The position numbers and the translations under genes are program-made. This document shows, piece by piece, positions 45,053 to 54,360 of a DNA stretch of 60,332 nucleotides (positions are counted from its first letter, which is position 1; each line of letters opens with the position of its first letter). Origin of the DNA: Pseudomonadota bacterium (GTDB lineage Bacteria > Pseudomonadota > Gammaproteobacteria > Burkholderiales > SG8-39); contig JAFEDL010000087.1 in NCBI GenBank assembly GCA_018241645.1, positions 1 to 60,332 on the forward strand. The letters are read 5' to 3'. The notes beneath the pieces were generated by a model that saw only the letters and a list, made by a program, of their open reading frames with translations, did no database searches and was not told the DNA's origin.

Positions 45053-46219
45053 ATGAAACGGCTTTGGCTCATTTTTTCGCAAGCGGCGACCGTCTGCCTC
45101 GCCCTCCTGTTCGTGATTTCGACCCTCAAGCCCGAGTGGCTGCCGGCCAAGAGCACCATTCCGGCCGGCGGAGGCGCGATCACCATGCAGACCGCGCCGG
45201 AAAACCCCGCCGGCGCGCCGCGCGCCCACTCCTACAACGACGCCGTGAGGAAAGCCACGCCCTCGGTGGTGAACATCTTCACCAGCAAGGAGGTGCGCGC
45301 CCCGCGTAACCCGCTCCTGAACGACCCGCTGTTTCGACGTTTCTTCGGCGACCAGTTCGGCGACCAGCCGGAGCGCTCCTCCAGCCTGGGGTCCGGCGTG
45401 ATCGTCAGTCCCTCGGGCTACATCCTCACCAACAGCCACGTGGTCGAAGCGGCCGACGAGATCGAGGTGCTCCTCGCCGACGGCAGAAAGCTGCTGGCAA
45501 AGCAGGTCGGCAGCGATTCCGAAAGCGACCTCGCAGTGCTGCGCGTCGAGAGCGGGCAGCTCCCGGCCATCACGTTCGGCTCCTCCGACGCGCTGCGCGT
45601 CGGGGACGTGGTGCTCGCGATCGGCAACCCGTTCGGCGTCGGCCAGACCGTGACCTCCGGGATCGTAAGCGCGCTCGGGCGCAGCCAGCTCGGCATCAAC
45701 ACGTTCGAGAATTTCATCCAGACCGACGCCGCGATCAACCCCGGCAATTCCGGCGGCGCACTGATCGATTCCGCGGGCAACCTGGTGGGGATCAACACGG
45801 CGATCTACTCGCGTTCGGGCGGTTCGATGGGCATCGGCTTCGCAATCCCCGTGTCGACCGCGAAGCAGGTGATGGAGTCGATCATCAAGACCGGCAGCGT
45901 CACGCGCGGCTGGATAGGCGTGGAGGTGCAGGAGATCACGCCGGCCCTGGCCGAATCCTTCAAGCTCAAGGACACGCGCGGGACCATCATCGCGGGCGTG
46001 CTGCGCAACGGCCCGGCGGACAAGGCCGGAGTCAAGCCCGGCGACGTGCTTGTCGGGATCGAGGGCAAGCCGGTGACGGACCCGCAAAACATGCTGACGC
46101 TGGTTGCCGGACTGCAGCCCGGCAGCAATGCGCGGCTGAAGCTGCGCCGCGGCCAGGAAGAGCTGGAAATTTCGGTCGTCGTGGGCAAGCGGCCCAAGCC
46201 GCAGCCCGAAAGGCAGTAA
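45053..46219 (+). CDS. Periplasmic HtrA/DegQ-like serine protease with one PDZ domain
   Basis: A 388-residue trypsin-fold protease. A membrane segment (residues 4-24) anchors or exports it; the triad is His129 (NSHVVEA), Asp159 (ESDLAVL) and Ser233 (NPGNSGGAL). One PDZ domain follows (GWIGVEVQE, GPADKAGVKPGDVLVGIEG). The single PDZ and N-terminal anchor are like DegS or AlgW, which start the sigma-E cascade, though a general quality-control role is also possible. No ribosome site is visible before the ATG. It is divergent from petABC. Confidence 0.92.
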   Translation: MKRLWLIFSQAATVCLALLFVISTLKPEWLPAKSTIPAGGGAITMQTAPENPAGAPRAHSYNDAVRKATPSVVNIFTSKEVRAPRNPLLNDPLFRRFFGDQFGDQPERSSSLGSGVIVSPSGYILTNSHVVEAADEIEVLLADGRKLLAKQVGSDSESDLAVLRVESGQLPAITFGSSDALRVGDVVLAIGNPFGVGQTVTSGIVSALGRSQLGINTFENFIQTDAAINPGNSGGALIDSAGNLVGINTAIYSRSGGSMGIGFAIPVSTAKQVMESIIKTGSVTRGWIGVEVQEITPALAESFKLKDTRGTIIAGVLRNGPADKAGVKPGDVLVGIEGKPVTDPQNMLTLVAGLQPGSNARLKLRRGQEELEISVVVGKRPKPQPERQ

Positions 46220-46270
46220 CCAATACCAGGCGCCTGCGGAAGCGCCGGCGAAATCCCACGGGAGCCATTC

Positions 46271-47692
46271 ATGTCGGATACCCGCCTTCCGAGGGACGCG
46301 GAAAGCGTCCTGAAGCTCGCAGCCCAATCGATGTTCGAGCTGTTCTCGACGATGAGCGAAGGCATGATGCTTGTCGACCGGGCCGGGCGCGTCGTCTGGA
46401 TCAACGACAGCTACAAGCGGTTCCTCCCCGCCCTGGGCGTGGCGGGGCCCGACGACTTCGTCGGCAGGCCGGTGGAGGAGGTGGTGCCCAACACCCTGAT
46501 GCGGCAGGTCGTCGAGACCGGCAAGCCGATCCTGGTCGACCTGCTCACCAACAAGGCGGGAACCTTTGTCGTCAGCCGCATCCCGCTGCGCGATGCCGGG
46601 GGTGAAGTGATCGGCGCGCTGGGGATGGTCCTGTTCGACCACCCGGAGGCGACACTGCAGCCGCTGATCGCCAAGTTCGCGCGGTTGCAGGGCGAACTCG
46701 ACGAGGCCCGCAAGGAACTGGCCGCCCAGCGCCGGCCGAAGTACACCTTCGCAAGCTACATCGGGTCCAGCCCGGCCGCGCTCGAGGTCAAGCGCCAGGC
46801 GCGCCGGGCCGCGCAGCTCGACACCACGGTGCTCCTGCTCGGCGAGACCGGCACCGGCAAGGAGATGCTCGCCCATGCAATCCACGCCGCATCCTCCCGG
46901 GCGCTGAAACCGTTCATCGGCGTGAACCTCGCCGCGGTCCCGGAAACGCTGCTGGAGGCCGAGTTCTTCGGTGTGGCCCCCGGCGCGTACACCGGTGCCG
47001 ATCGCAAGGGGCGGGACGGGAAGTTCAAGATCGCCGATGGCGGCACGCTGTTCCTGGATGAAATCGGGGACATGCCGCTGTCGCTGCAGGCAAAACTCCT
47101 GCGTGTGCTGCAGGAACGGGAGATCGAACCCCTGGGCTCCAATCGCGTCGCCGAAGTCGATGTCCGCGTGATCGCGGCCACAAGCTGCAACCTCAAGGCC
47201 CTGGTGGACGAGGGCCGCTTCCGCCCGGACCTTTACTACCGGCTGAACGTGCTGCCGGTGCGGCTGCCGTCGCTTCGCGAGCGACTCTCGGACCTCGAGG
47301 CGCTGTGCGAAAGCCTGCTGGAGAGCATTGCGCAAAGGACGGGAATGCCCCAGCGGGAGATGACTTCATCGGCGATCGGCGCGCTCGCCACCCACGAGTG
47401 GCGGGGCAACGTTCGCGAACTGCGCAACGTCCTCGAGCAGGCGACGATGCATACGGACAACATCCGGCTGACCTCGGAGGATTTCCTTTCCATATTGCCT
47501 TCGGCGCGACGCGAGTCGCCGCGGCCGGCGCTGCGCCCGCTGCCACAGCTGATCGCGGAACTGGAGCACAGCTCGATCCGGTCGGCGCTCGAGGCCACGC
47601 AAGGGAACAAGGTTTCGGCGGCGCGACTGCTCGGCATATCCAGGGCCACCTTGTACGGGAAGCTTGCCGAGATCAAGCGATTGTCCAATTAA
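46271..47692 (+). CDS. Sigma-54-dependent activator with PAS domain
   Basis: A 473-residue enhancer-binding protein. An N-terminal PAS domain (MSEGMMLVDRAGRVVWINDS, NTLMRQVVETG) is followed by the AAA+ domain: Walker A LLGETGTGKEML, the sigma-54 contact loop GAYTGA, Walker B GGTLFLDEIGD, and HEWRGNVRELRN. It ends in a Fis-type HTH (KVSAARLLGISRATLYGKLA). It lies directly before a sigma-54 promoter and transporter operon, its probable target. There is no phosphoacceptor domain, so the signal is most likely a ligand or redox state sensed by PAS. Confidence 0.94.
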   Translation: MSDTRLPRDAESVLKLAAQSMFELFSTMSEGMMLVDRAGRVVWINDSYKRFLPALGVAGPDDFVGRPVEEVVPNTLMRQVVETGKPILVDLLTNKAGTFVVSRIPLRDAGGEVIGALGMVLFDHPEATLQPLIAKFARLQGELDEARKELAAQRRPKYTFASYIGSSPAALEVKRQARRAAQLDTTVLLLGETGTGKEMLAHAIHAASSRALKPFIGVNLAAVPETLLEAEFFGVAPGAYTGADRKGRDGKFKIADGGTLFLDEIGDMPLSLQAKLLRVLQEREIEPLGSNRVAEVDVRVIAATSCNLKALVDEGRFRPDLYYRLNVLPVRLPSLRERLSDLEALCESLLESIAQRTGMPQREMTSSAIGALATHEWRGNVRELRNVLEQATMHTDNIRLTSEDFLSILPSARRESPRPALRPLPQLIAELEHSSIRSALEATQGNKVSAARLLGISRATLYGKLAEIKRLSN

Positions 47693-47708
47693 TAGACATA
47701 GTGTATTA
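47690..47708. promoter_or_regulatory. Candidate activator site 1 (imperfect palindrome)
   Basis: TAATAGACATAGTGTATTA is a 19-base imperfect palindrome (arms TAATA-n-AC and GT-n-TATTA) that overlaps the stop codon of the activator gene, about 170 bases before the predicted transcription start, a usual distance for an enhancer site. Confidence 0.45.
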
Positions 47709-47744
47709 ATTTTAGACGGCACTTTGTGTATATATCGTGCTGTT

Positions 47745-47760
47745 TTAAAAGATCTATTAA
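47745..47760. promoter_or_regulatory. Candidate activator site 2 (palindrome)
   Basis: TTAAAAGATCTATTAA is symmetrical at 14 of 16 positions. It lies about 115 bases before the predicted start, between site 1 and the sigma-54 promoter. Confidence 0.4.
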
Positions 47761-47849
47761 ACCCGTCCCGCCTAATATCTGGACATGTCCCATTTAAGCC
47801 CAGCCGGAGCGGCCTGCTAACTCCATTGAAGTCAACGAGTTGCCGGGCA

Positions 47850-47864
47850 TGGCACGCAGGTTGC
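47850..47864 (+). promoter_or_regulatory. Sigma-54 promoter of the ABC transporter operon
   Basis: TGGCACGCAGGTTGC matches the -24/-12 consensus TGGCACG-N4-TTGC exactly, with 10 bases between GG and GC. The start of transcription would be near 47876, about 45 bases before the first gene. Confidence 0.93.
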
Positions 47865-47921
47865 GTATCGCCCTACCCAATGCCGCTGCAAAGCGGCTGG
47901 CATCTACCCTGAGGAGGAATG

Positions 47922-49112
47922 ATGAAACTAATGACCCGGTGGCTCGCCGCCACCACATTGGCGCTGTCCGCTACGGCAGCATTCGCGCAAGCCAAGGAAA
48001 TCAGGATTGCGCACGTCTACGACAAGACAGGCGTGCTCGAAGCCTACGCCAAGCAAACCCAGGCGGGCCTGATGATGGGCCTGGAATACGCCACCGGCGG
48101 GAAGATGGAAGTGCTTGGCCGCAAGATCGTGGTGATCGAGAAGGACAGCCAGTTCAAGCCGGACGTGGGCAAGGCCCAGCTTGCCGCCGCATTCGGGGAC
48201 GACAAGGCCGACATCGCGATCGGCCCGACGGGATCCGGGGTTGCCCTCGCAATGCTGCCAGTCGCCGAGGAGTACAAGAAGATCCTGCTGGTCGAACCCG
48301 CGGTGGCTGACCAGATCACGGGTGAGAACTGGAACCGGTACATCTTCCGCACCGGGCGCAGTTCCACCCAGGACGCGGTGGCCGCCGCAGCCGCCCTCAA
48401 GGGCGATGTTTCGATCGCGACGCTCGCGCAGGACTATGCCTTCGGCCGCGACGGCATCAAGGCGTACAAGGAAGCCCTTGCCAAGCTCAATCCCAAGGCA
48501 AAGATCGTCCACGAGGAATATGCGCCGGTCCAGACCACCGACTTCACCGCGCCCGCCCAGCGCATCTTTGAAGTCCTGAAGGACAAGCCGGGCCGCAAGG
48601 TGCTCGCCATCGTATGGGCCGGCCCGCACCCGATGACAAAGATCGCGGACCTCAAGCCGGAGCGCTACGGGATCGAGCTGGCGCCCGGCGGGAACATCCT
48701 TCCGGTCATGAAGGGCTGGAAGGACTTCCCCGGGGTGGAGGGTGCAATCTACTACTACCATGGCTTCCCAAAGAACAAGATGAACGACTGGCTGGTGGCC
48801 GAGCACCAGAAGCGGTTCAAGTCGCCGCCGGACTTCTTCACCGCGGGCGGCATGGCAGCCGGCATTGCGGTCGTCGAGGCGCTCAAGAAGGCCGGTTCGA
48901 CCGATACCGAGAAGCTGATCTCGGCAATGGAAGGCATGTCGTTCGAAACCCCGAAGGGCGCGATGACCTTCCGCAAGGAAGATCACCAGGCCATGCAGAA
49001 CATGTACCACTTCCGGATCAAGAAGAACCAGAAGGACGAGTGGGACCTGCTCGAACTGGTGGGCGAGATTCCCGCCGCGTCCATGCCGATCCCGGTCCGC
49101 AACAAGCGCTAG
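47922..49112 (+). CDS. ABC transporter substrate-binding protein, branched-chain amino acid/aromatic type
   Basis: A 396-residue periplasmic binding protein of the LivK-like group. The signal peptide ends near AAFAQA (about residue 23), and the mature protein starts with KEIRIAHVYDKTG. DIAIGPTGSGVALAMLPVAE and AQDYAFGRDGIKAYKEAL are usual for this type. Two adjacent ATGs are possible; the second (47922) has the better spacing to AGGAGG. It is the first gene after the sigma-54 promoter. The ligand is unknown: branched-chain or aromatic compounds are both handled by this family. Confidence 0.9.
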   Translation: MKLMTRWLAATTLALSATAAFAQAKEIRIAHVYDKTGVLEAYAKQTQAGLMMGLEYATGGKMEVLGRKIVVIEKDSQFKPDVGKAQLAAAFGDDKADIAIGPTGSGVALAMLPVAEEYKKILLVEPAVADQITGENWNRYIFRTGRSSTQDAVAAAAALKGDVSIATLAQDYAFGRDGIKAYKEALAKLNPKAKIVHEEYAPVQTTDFTAPAQRIFEVLKDKPGRKVLAIVWAGPHPMTKIADLKPERYGIELAPGGNILPVMKGWKDFPGVEGAIYYYHGFPKNKMNDWLVAEHQKRFKSPPDFFTAGGMAAGIAVVEALKKAGSTDTEKLISAMEGMSFETPKGAMTFRKEDHQAMQNMYHFRIKKNQKDEWDLLELVGEIPAASMPIPVRNKR

Positions 49113-49140
49113 CCCGATACCCCGCCGGACTGGAGGCTGC

Positions 49141-49905
49141 ATGATCGGCGAACACCCGGTCCTGGAAACGCACGGCCTCACGGTCCGCTTCGGCGGCCAT
49201 GTGGCCGTCGACGCGGTTTCCTGCGCCTTCCGCCCGGGAACGCTCACGGCAATCGTCGGCCCGAACGGGGCGGGCAAGACGACGTATTTCAACCTCATTT
49301 CCGGGCAGTTGAAGGCGACCGAAGGCCGGGTGTCGCTTTTCGGCGAGGACGTGAGCGGGCTCTCCGCGCCGGGCCGCACCCGCCGCGGGATCGGCAGGGC
49401 GTTCCAGCTGACGAACCTGTTTCCCCGGCTGACCGTGCTCGAGAACGTGCGCTTGGCGGTGCAGTCGCGGGCGGGCCTGGGCTACAGGATGGTGTCCGTC
49501 TGGGGTTCGCATGTGGCGCTGGTCGAGAGGGCGGAGCACTGCCTGTACCGGGTGGCGCTCGCGGACAAGCGCGACCTCATCGCCGCGACACTGTCCCATG
49601 GCGACCAGAGGAAGCTCGAAGTGGCCATCCTGCTTGCGCTCGAGCCCGAGATCTTCATGTTCGACGAACCGACCGCAGGCATGAGCGTGGACGAGGTGCC
49701 GGTCATCCTCGAGCTGATCCACATGATCAAGCAGCAGGCCGACAAGACCGTGCTGCTGGTGGAGCACAAGATGGACGTGGTCAGGTCCCTGGCGGACCGC
49801 ATCATCGTGCTCCACCAGGGGCAGCTCGTGGCCGACGGCGACCCGGGCGAGGTCATTGCCTCGCCGATCGTCCAGGAAGCCTATCTCGGAGTTGCCCGTG
49901 CCTGA
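49141..49905 (+). CDS. ABC transporter ATPase, LivG type
   Basis: A 254-residue ATPase with Walker A IVGPNGAGKTTYFN, Walker B EIFMFDEPTAGM and the LivG-like C-terminal GEVIASPIVQEAYLG. The signature motif reads LSHGDQRKLEVA rather than LSGGQ, which is common in LivG. It pairs with the following LivF-type ATPase to power the permeases. Confidence 0.93.
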   Translation: MIGEHPVLETHGLTVRFGGHVAVDAVSCAFRPGTLTAIVGPNGAGKTTYFNLISGQLKATEGRVSLFGEDVSGLSAPGRTRRGIGRAFQLTNLFPRLTVLENVRLAVQSRAGLGYRMVSVWGSHVALVERAEHCLYRVALADKRDLIAATLSHGDQRKLEVAILLALEPEIFMFDEPTAGMSVDEVPVILELIHMIKQQADKTVLLVEHKMDVVRSLADRIIVLHQGQLVADGDPGEVIASPIVQEAYLGVARA

Positions 49906-50620
49906 ACCGATGCTCGCGCTCTCCGGCGTCAATACGCACATCAACCTGTACCACATCCTCCAGGGCGTGGACCTGGTCGTCCCGCGCGGCGAACTTACGA
50001 TGCTCCTGGGCCGCAATGGCGCAGGCAAGACAACCACGCTGCGCACGATCATGGGGCTGTGGCGCGCATCCGCGGGCCGCATAGACCTCGGCGGCGCCGA
50101 CATCGCCGGGATGGCCACCCCCTCGGTCGCCCAGCTCGGCGTGGCCTACGTACCCGAAAACATGAGCATCTTCGCCGGTTTGACGGTCCGCGAGAACCTC
50201 CTGCTGGCGGCGCGCGAACGCTCGTTCGACGAATCGCGCCTGGCGAGGATATTCAAGCTCTTTCCCGCGATGCAGAAATTCTGGAACTCGCTTGCCGGCA
50301 ACCTGTCCGGCGGGCAGAAGCAGATGCTTGCCATCTCCCGCGCCATCGTCGAACCCAGAAGGCTCCTGCTCATCGATGAGCCCACGAAAGGGCTGGCGCC
50401 GGCGATCATCGCGAACATGATCGAGGCGTTTCGCGAACTCAAGCTGGAGACGACGATCCTGCTGGTCGAGCAGAATTTCAACGTGGCGCGCGAACTGGGC
50501 GATTCGGTGGCGGTGATGGATTCCGGCCGCGTCGTGCACTCCGGCCGGATGGCGGACCTCGCTCGCGACGAGGCGCTCCAGACCCGGCTGCTGGGCCTGT
50601 CCCTGGATTCGCACCAATGA
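49898..50620 (+). CDS. ABC transporter ATPase, LivF type
   Basis: A 240-residue ATPase with LLGRNGAGKTTTLRTIMGL, signature LSGGQKQMLAISRAI and Walker B LLLIDEPTKGLAP. The start is taken as GTG at 49898, which has GGAG 6 bases upstream and overlaps livG by 8 bases; ATG at 49910 is the alternative. Its stop overlaps the next ATG as ATGA. Confidence 0.92.
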   Translation: MPEPMLALSGVNTHINLYHILQGVDLVVPRGELTMLLGRNGAGKTTTLRTIMGLWRASAGRIDLGGADIAGMATPSVAQLGVAYVPENMSIFAGLTVRENLLLAARERSFDESRLARIFKLFPAMQKFWNSLAGNLSGGQKQMLAISRAIVEPRRLLLIDEPTKGLAPAIIANMIEAFRELKLETTILLVEQNFNVARELGDSVAVMDSGRVVHSGRMADLARDEALQTRLLGLSLDSHQ

Positions 50621-51624
50621 AGCCGCACTCCGACACCGCCGTCCCCGGCGCGCGGCTCGACATCGTCCCGCTGCTGGTCGTGCCCGCGGTCGCGCTGGCC
50701 GCCGTAGCCTTCATTCCCAGCCTGCCCACCTGGGTGACGCTCACTGTTGCGGGCCTGGCCATGGGCATGATGATCTTCATCATGGCCTCCGGCCTGACGC
50801 TGGTATTCGGATTGATGGATGTGATGAACTTTGCACACGGGGCGTTCATCTCCGTAGGCGCGTTCGTCGCCGCGTCCGTGCTCGTCCCGATGAAGAGCTC
50901 GATGCAGGAGCCCAGCGCGCTCGCGAACCTCTCGGCAATCGCGCCGGCGATCCTTGCCGCAATGATGGTGGCAGGCCTGCTGGGCTGGTTCTTCGAGCGT
51001 GTCGTCATCCGGCCGGTATACGGCGACCACCTCAAGCAGATCCTGGTCACCATGGGCGGCCTGATCGTGGCCGAACAGATGATCCACGTCATCTGGGGAC
51101 CGGACGTGATCCCGCTCCCCCGGCCGGCGTTCTTCTCCGGCGCAATCACTTTCGGGGAGGTCGCGGTTGAGCGCTACAGGCTGCTCGCCGTCGCTGTGGG
51201 CATCGCCGTATTTGCCGCGATGTTCCTGGTCCTGAATCGCACCCGGCTGGGCCTGTTGATTCGCGCCGGCGTTGAAAACCCCGAAATGGTGGAATCACTC
51301 GGGTACCGGATCAGGCGCCTGTTTGTGGGGGTATTCGTCGCGGGTTCCGGCCTCGCGGGGCTGGGCGGCGTGATGTGGGCGATGTACCAGGAATCGGTAC
51401 AGTCGAACATGGGCATGCAGATGATGGTGCTGATCTTCATCGTCATCATCATTGGCGGCCTCGGTTCCGTCGGCGGCTGCTTCGTCGGCGCCCTGCTCGT
51501 CGGCCTGGTGGCCAACTACGCCGGCTACCTCGCGCCGAAACTCGCGCTCGGGTCGAACATCCTGCTGATGGTGCTGATCCTGCTGTGGCGCCCGCGCGGG
51601 CTCTACCCGATAGGAAAGGCCTGA
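50617..51624 (+). CDS. ABC transporter permease, LivH type
   Basis: A 335-residue permease with eight or more membrane helices. The LivH signatures are GLTLVFGLMDVMNFAHGAF and IVIIIGGLGSVGGCFVGALL. It has a longer N-terminus than E. coli LivH. The ATG overlaps the LivF stop. Confidence 0.93.
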   Translation: MKPHSDTAVPGARLDIVPLLVVPAVALAAVAFIPSLPTWVTLTVAGLAMGMMIFIMASGLTLVFGLMDVMNFAHGAFISVGAFVAASVLVPMKSSMQEPSALANLSAIAPAILAAMMVAGLLGWFFERVVIRPVYGDHLKQILVTMGGLIVAEQMIHVIWGPDVIPLPRPAFFSGAITFGEVAVERYRLLAVAVGIAVFAAMFLVLNRTRLGLLIRAGVENPEMVESLGYRIRRLFVGVFVAGSGLAGLGGVMWAMYQESVQSNMGMQMMVLIFIVIIIGGLGSVGGCFVGALLVGLVANYAGYLAPKLALGSNILLMVLILLWRPRGLYPIGKA

Positions 51625-51626
51625 GC

Positions 51627-52697
51627 ATGCTCGGCACCGTGCTCTCCGGAGACTACCCGCGCAGCCGGCTGCTGACGGCGATCCTCATCGCGATCCTGGC
51701 GGGCCTCGCCCTTGCCCCGTTTGTCTTTCCCGGGACGCGCTCGCTGAACGTGGCCGCAAAGATACTGATCTTCATCGTGCTCGTGGCGAGCTACGACCTG
51801 CTCCTCGGCTACACCGGCATCGTCTCGTTTGCGCACACGATGTTCTTCGGCATCGGCGGCTACGGCATCGGCATTGCGGCCGCAAAACTGGGCCCGACCT
51901 GGGGGAGCCTCGCCTTGGGCGGTGGCATCGCGCTGGTCCTCGCGGTTGCGCTGGCGTTCTGCATCGGGCTGCTGTCGCTGCGGGTAAAGACCATCTTCTT
52001 CGCGATGATCACGCTCGCGGTGGCTTCGTTCTTCCTGATACTCGCGTCGCAGCTGTCTTGGCTCACCGGCGGGGAAGACGGACTCAATTACAAGCTCCCC
52101 GGGCTGCTGCTGCCCGGCACGCGGCTGGTCGAAGCTCCCGTCCTCGGCGTCGAAATCACCGGCCGGCTGGTGAGCTACTACATCGTGTTCCTCGCCGCGC
52201 TGGCGCTGTTCCTGCTGCTCCTGCGCGTTGTGAACTCCCCTTTCGGCAAGGTGCTCCTGTCAATACGGGAGAACGAATTCCGCGCCGAGGCGCTGGGGTA
52301 TCGCACGGTTGTATACCGGACAATCGCGAACTGCCTCGCCGCCGCGACGGCCGCCGCGGCCGGCATCCTCTACGCGCTGTGGCTGCGCTACACGGGCCCC
52401 GACACGACGCTCTCCTTCAACATCATGATCGACATCCTGCTGATGGTGGTCATCGGGGGCATGGGTACGATGTACGGCGCGGTGCTTGGTGCGACCATTT
52501 TTGTGCTCGCCCAGAACTACCTCCAGGACCTGATGAAGCTGGCCAGCGGAGCCGCGCAGGGCATCCCCCTGCTGCCGAACCTCCTGCATCCGGACCGCTG
52601 GCTGCTTTGGCTGGGCGTGCTCTTCATCGTGTGTGTCTACTACTTTCCGCTTGGCATCGTCGGGCGGTTGCGCCAGAAGACTTCCCGTCCCAATTGA
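51627..52697 (+). CDS. ABC transporter permease, LivM type
   Basis: A 356-residue permease with about nine helices. YDLLLGYTGIVSFAHTMFFG, SIRENEFRAEALGY and VVIGGMGTMYGAVLGA mark the LivM type. It begins 2 bases after the LivH stop; the C-terminal part has a helix VLFIVCVYYFPLGIVG. With the preceding genes it forms a complete importer. Confidence 0.93.
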   Translation: MLGTVLSGDYPRSRLLTAILIAILAGLALAPFVFPGTRSLNVAAKILIFIVLVASYDLLLGYTGIVSFAHTMFFGIGGYGIGIAAAKLGPTWGSLALGGGIALVLAVALAFCIGLLSLRVKTIFFAMITLAVASFFLILASQLSWLTGGEDGLNYKLPGLLLPGTRLVEAPVLGVEITGRLVSYYIVFLAALALFLLLLRVVNSPFGKVLLSIRENEFRAEALGYRTVVYRTIANCLAAATAAAAGILYALWLRYTGPDTTLSFNIMIDILLMVVIGGMGTMYGAVLGATIFVLAQNYLQDLMKLASGAAQGIPLLPNLLHPDRWLLWLGVLFIVCVYYFPLGIVGRLRQKTSRPN

Positions 52698-52710
52698 ACC
52701 GGTCACAGGC

Positions 52711-53553
52711 ATGAGCTTCCAATCCCATTACCTGGCCTGCGCCGGCCGGGAGATCCATTACACGCTGTGGGGCGCCGGCAATTCCGAAACCGTCGTGGCC
52801 TGGCATGGCCTCGCGCGCACGGGGCGGGACATGGACTATCTCGCGGCGAACCTTGCGGACAGGTACCGCGTGGTGTGCCCGGATACCATCGGGCGCGGCC
52901 TGTCCGAATGGAGCCCGGACCCGCGGTCGGAATACTGCCTGCCGTTCTATGCGAAAGTCGCCGAATCGCTCATCGACCAGCTCGGAATCGGCGATCTGCA
53001 CTGGGTCGGAACGTCGATGGGCGGCGCAATCGGGATGTACCTCGCCGGAGGGTCTCTGCGCAACCGCATCCGGCGGCTGGTCCTCAACGACATCGGGCCG
53101 AAGCTCGGCGAGGCCGCAGTCGAGCGCATCCGGTCTTACGCAGGCAGCCCCGCGCAGTTCGACCGTGTAAGCGAACTGGAACAGTACTTCCGGTCAATCT
53201 ACAGGCCCTACGGGTGGCTTTCGGACGAACAGTGGCGGCAGCTTGCCGAATCTTCGACGCGCAGGATGCCGGACGGCAAGGTCACGCCACACTACGACCC
53301 GAAGATGGTCCTGCAGTTCGAGCATCACCCGCGGGACTACGACCTGTGGGAAAGCTATGACCGCATCCTGGCCCCTACGCTGTGCCTGCGCGGCGAAGAC
53401 TCCGACCTGCTCCTTGCGGGGACCGCCGAAGAGATGCGTTCGAGGGGTCCCGGGGCGGTCGTGGTAACCATAGCGGGGTGCGGGCACGCGCCCGCGCTGA
53501 ACGTGCCGGACCAGGTCGCTTTGATCAGGCGATTCCTGAACGGCAGGCAATAG
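52711..53553 (+). CDS. Alpha/beta hydrolase
   Basis: A 280-residue alpha/beta hydrolase with nucleophile Ser102 in WVGTSMGGAIG, the oxyanion strand VVAWHGLARTGRDMD, an acid in GEDSDLL and His in AGCGHAPALN. It follows the LivM gene by 13 bases and ends the sigma-54 unit, so it probably hydrolyses the imported compound or a product of it. The ester or amide substrate is unknown. It is convergent with tatC. Confidence 0.88.
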   Translation: MSFQSHYLACAGREIHYTLWGAGNSETVVAWHGLARTGRDMDYLAANLADRYRVVCPDTIGRGLSEWSPDPRSEYCLPFYAKVAESLIDQLGIGDLHWVGTSMGGAIGMYLAGGSLRNRIRRLVLNDIGPKLGEAAVERIRSYAGSPAQFDRVSELEQYFRSIYRPYGWLSDEQWRQLAESSTRRMPDGKVTPHYDPKMVLQFEHHPRDYDLWESYDRILAPTLCLRGEDSDLLLAGTAEEMRSRGPGAVVVTIAGCGHAPALNVPDQVALIRRFLNGRQ

Positions 53554-53579
53554 GGCCCCGGCCGCGGGAATGCCCCGGC

Positions 53580-54347
53580 TCAGCCGCGGGGTTCTTCCCC
53601 GGCCTCCGCCGCCGGCGAATCGGGGTCCGCTTTCGCCCCGCTGCCGATAAAGCGCGCCAGGAAGATCCCGAGCTCGTAGAGCAGGCACAACGGCACCGCA
53701 AGCAGGAGCTGGGAGATCACGTCCGGCGGCGTGAAGATCGCGCCGACCACGAAGGCGCCGACGATGACATAGGGTCGCGCCTCCTTGAGCTTGTCGATGG
53801 ATACGAGGCCCGCGCGCACCAGCACGATCACGATCACGGGCACCTCGAAGGTGACGCCGAAGGCGACGAACGTCGTGATTGCGAACGACAGGTACTTCTC
53901 GATGTCGGTCATCCATGCCACGCCCTGCGGCGCGATCGAGGCCATGAACTTGAACACGACGGGGAACACGAGGAAATAGGCGAACGACATGCCGATGAAG
54001 AACAGCACGGAACTGGCGATCACGAGGGGCAGCACCAGCCGCTTCTCATGCGCGTACAGGCCGGGGGCGACAAAGGCCCACAGCTGGTAGAGCACGTAGG
54101 GCAATGCGATCAGGAAGGCCACCAGGAACGCGACCTTCATCGGCACGATGAAGACGCCCACCACATCCGTCGCGATCATCTGCCCGCCGTGCGGAAGGAC
54201 CGCAAGCAGGGGACTTGCAAGCAGGGTGTAGAGGTCCTTGGCCCAGGGAAACAGGCAGAGGAAGATCACCACCACGGCCAGCAGCGCGCGAATCAGGCGG
54301 GTGCGCAGCTCGACCAGGTGGGAGATGAAGGTTTCCTGCGTGTTCAC
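53580..54347 (-). CDS. tatC: Sec-independent translocase TatC
   Basis: A 255-residue membrane protein with six helices. Its N-terminus FISHLVELRTRLIRALLAV and the loop FVAPGLYAHEKRLVLPLV contain the conserved signal-recognition residues. It begins with GTG, 13 bases after tatB. The C-terminal tail is acidic. TatC is the receptor for twin-arginine signals. Confidence 0.96.
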   Translation of the reverse strand: MNTQETFISHLVELRTRLIRALLAVVVIFLCLFPWAKDLYTLLASPLLAVLPHGGQMIATDVVGVFIVPMKVAFLVAFLIALPYVLYQLWAFVAPGLYAHEKRLVLPLVIASSVLFFIGMSFAYFLVFPVVFKFMASIAPQGVAWMTDIEKYLSFAITTFVAFGVTFEVPVIVIVLVRAGLVSIDKLKEARPYVIVGAFVVGAIFTPPDVISQLLLAVPLCLLYELGIFLARFIGSGAKADPDSPAAEAGEEPRG

Positions 54348-54360
54348 GCCTTATTCCTGG

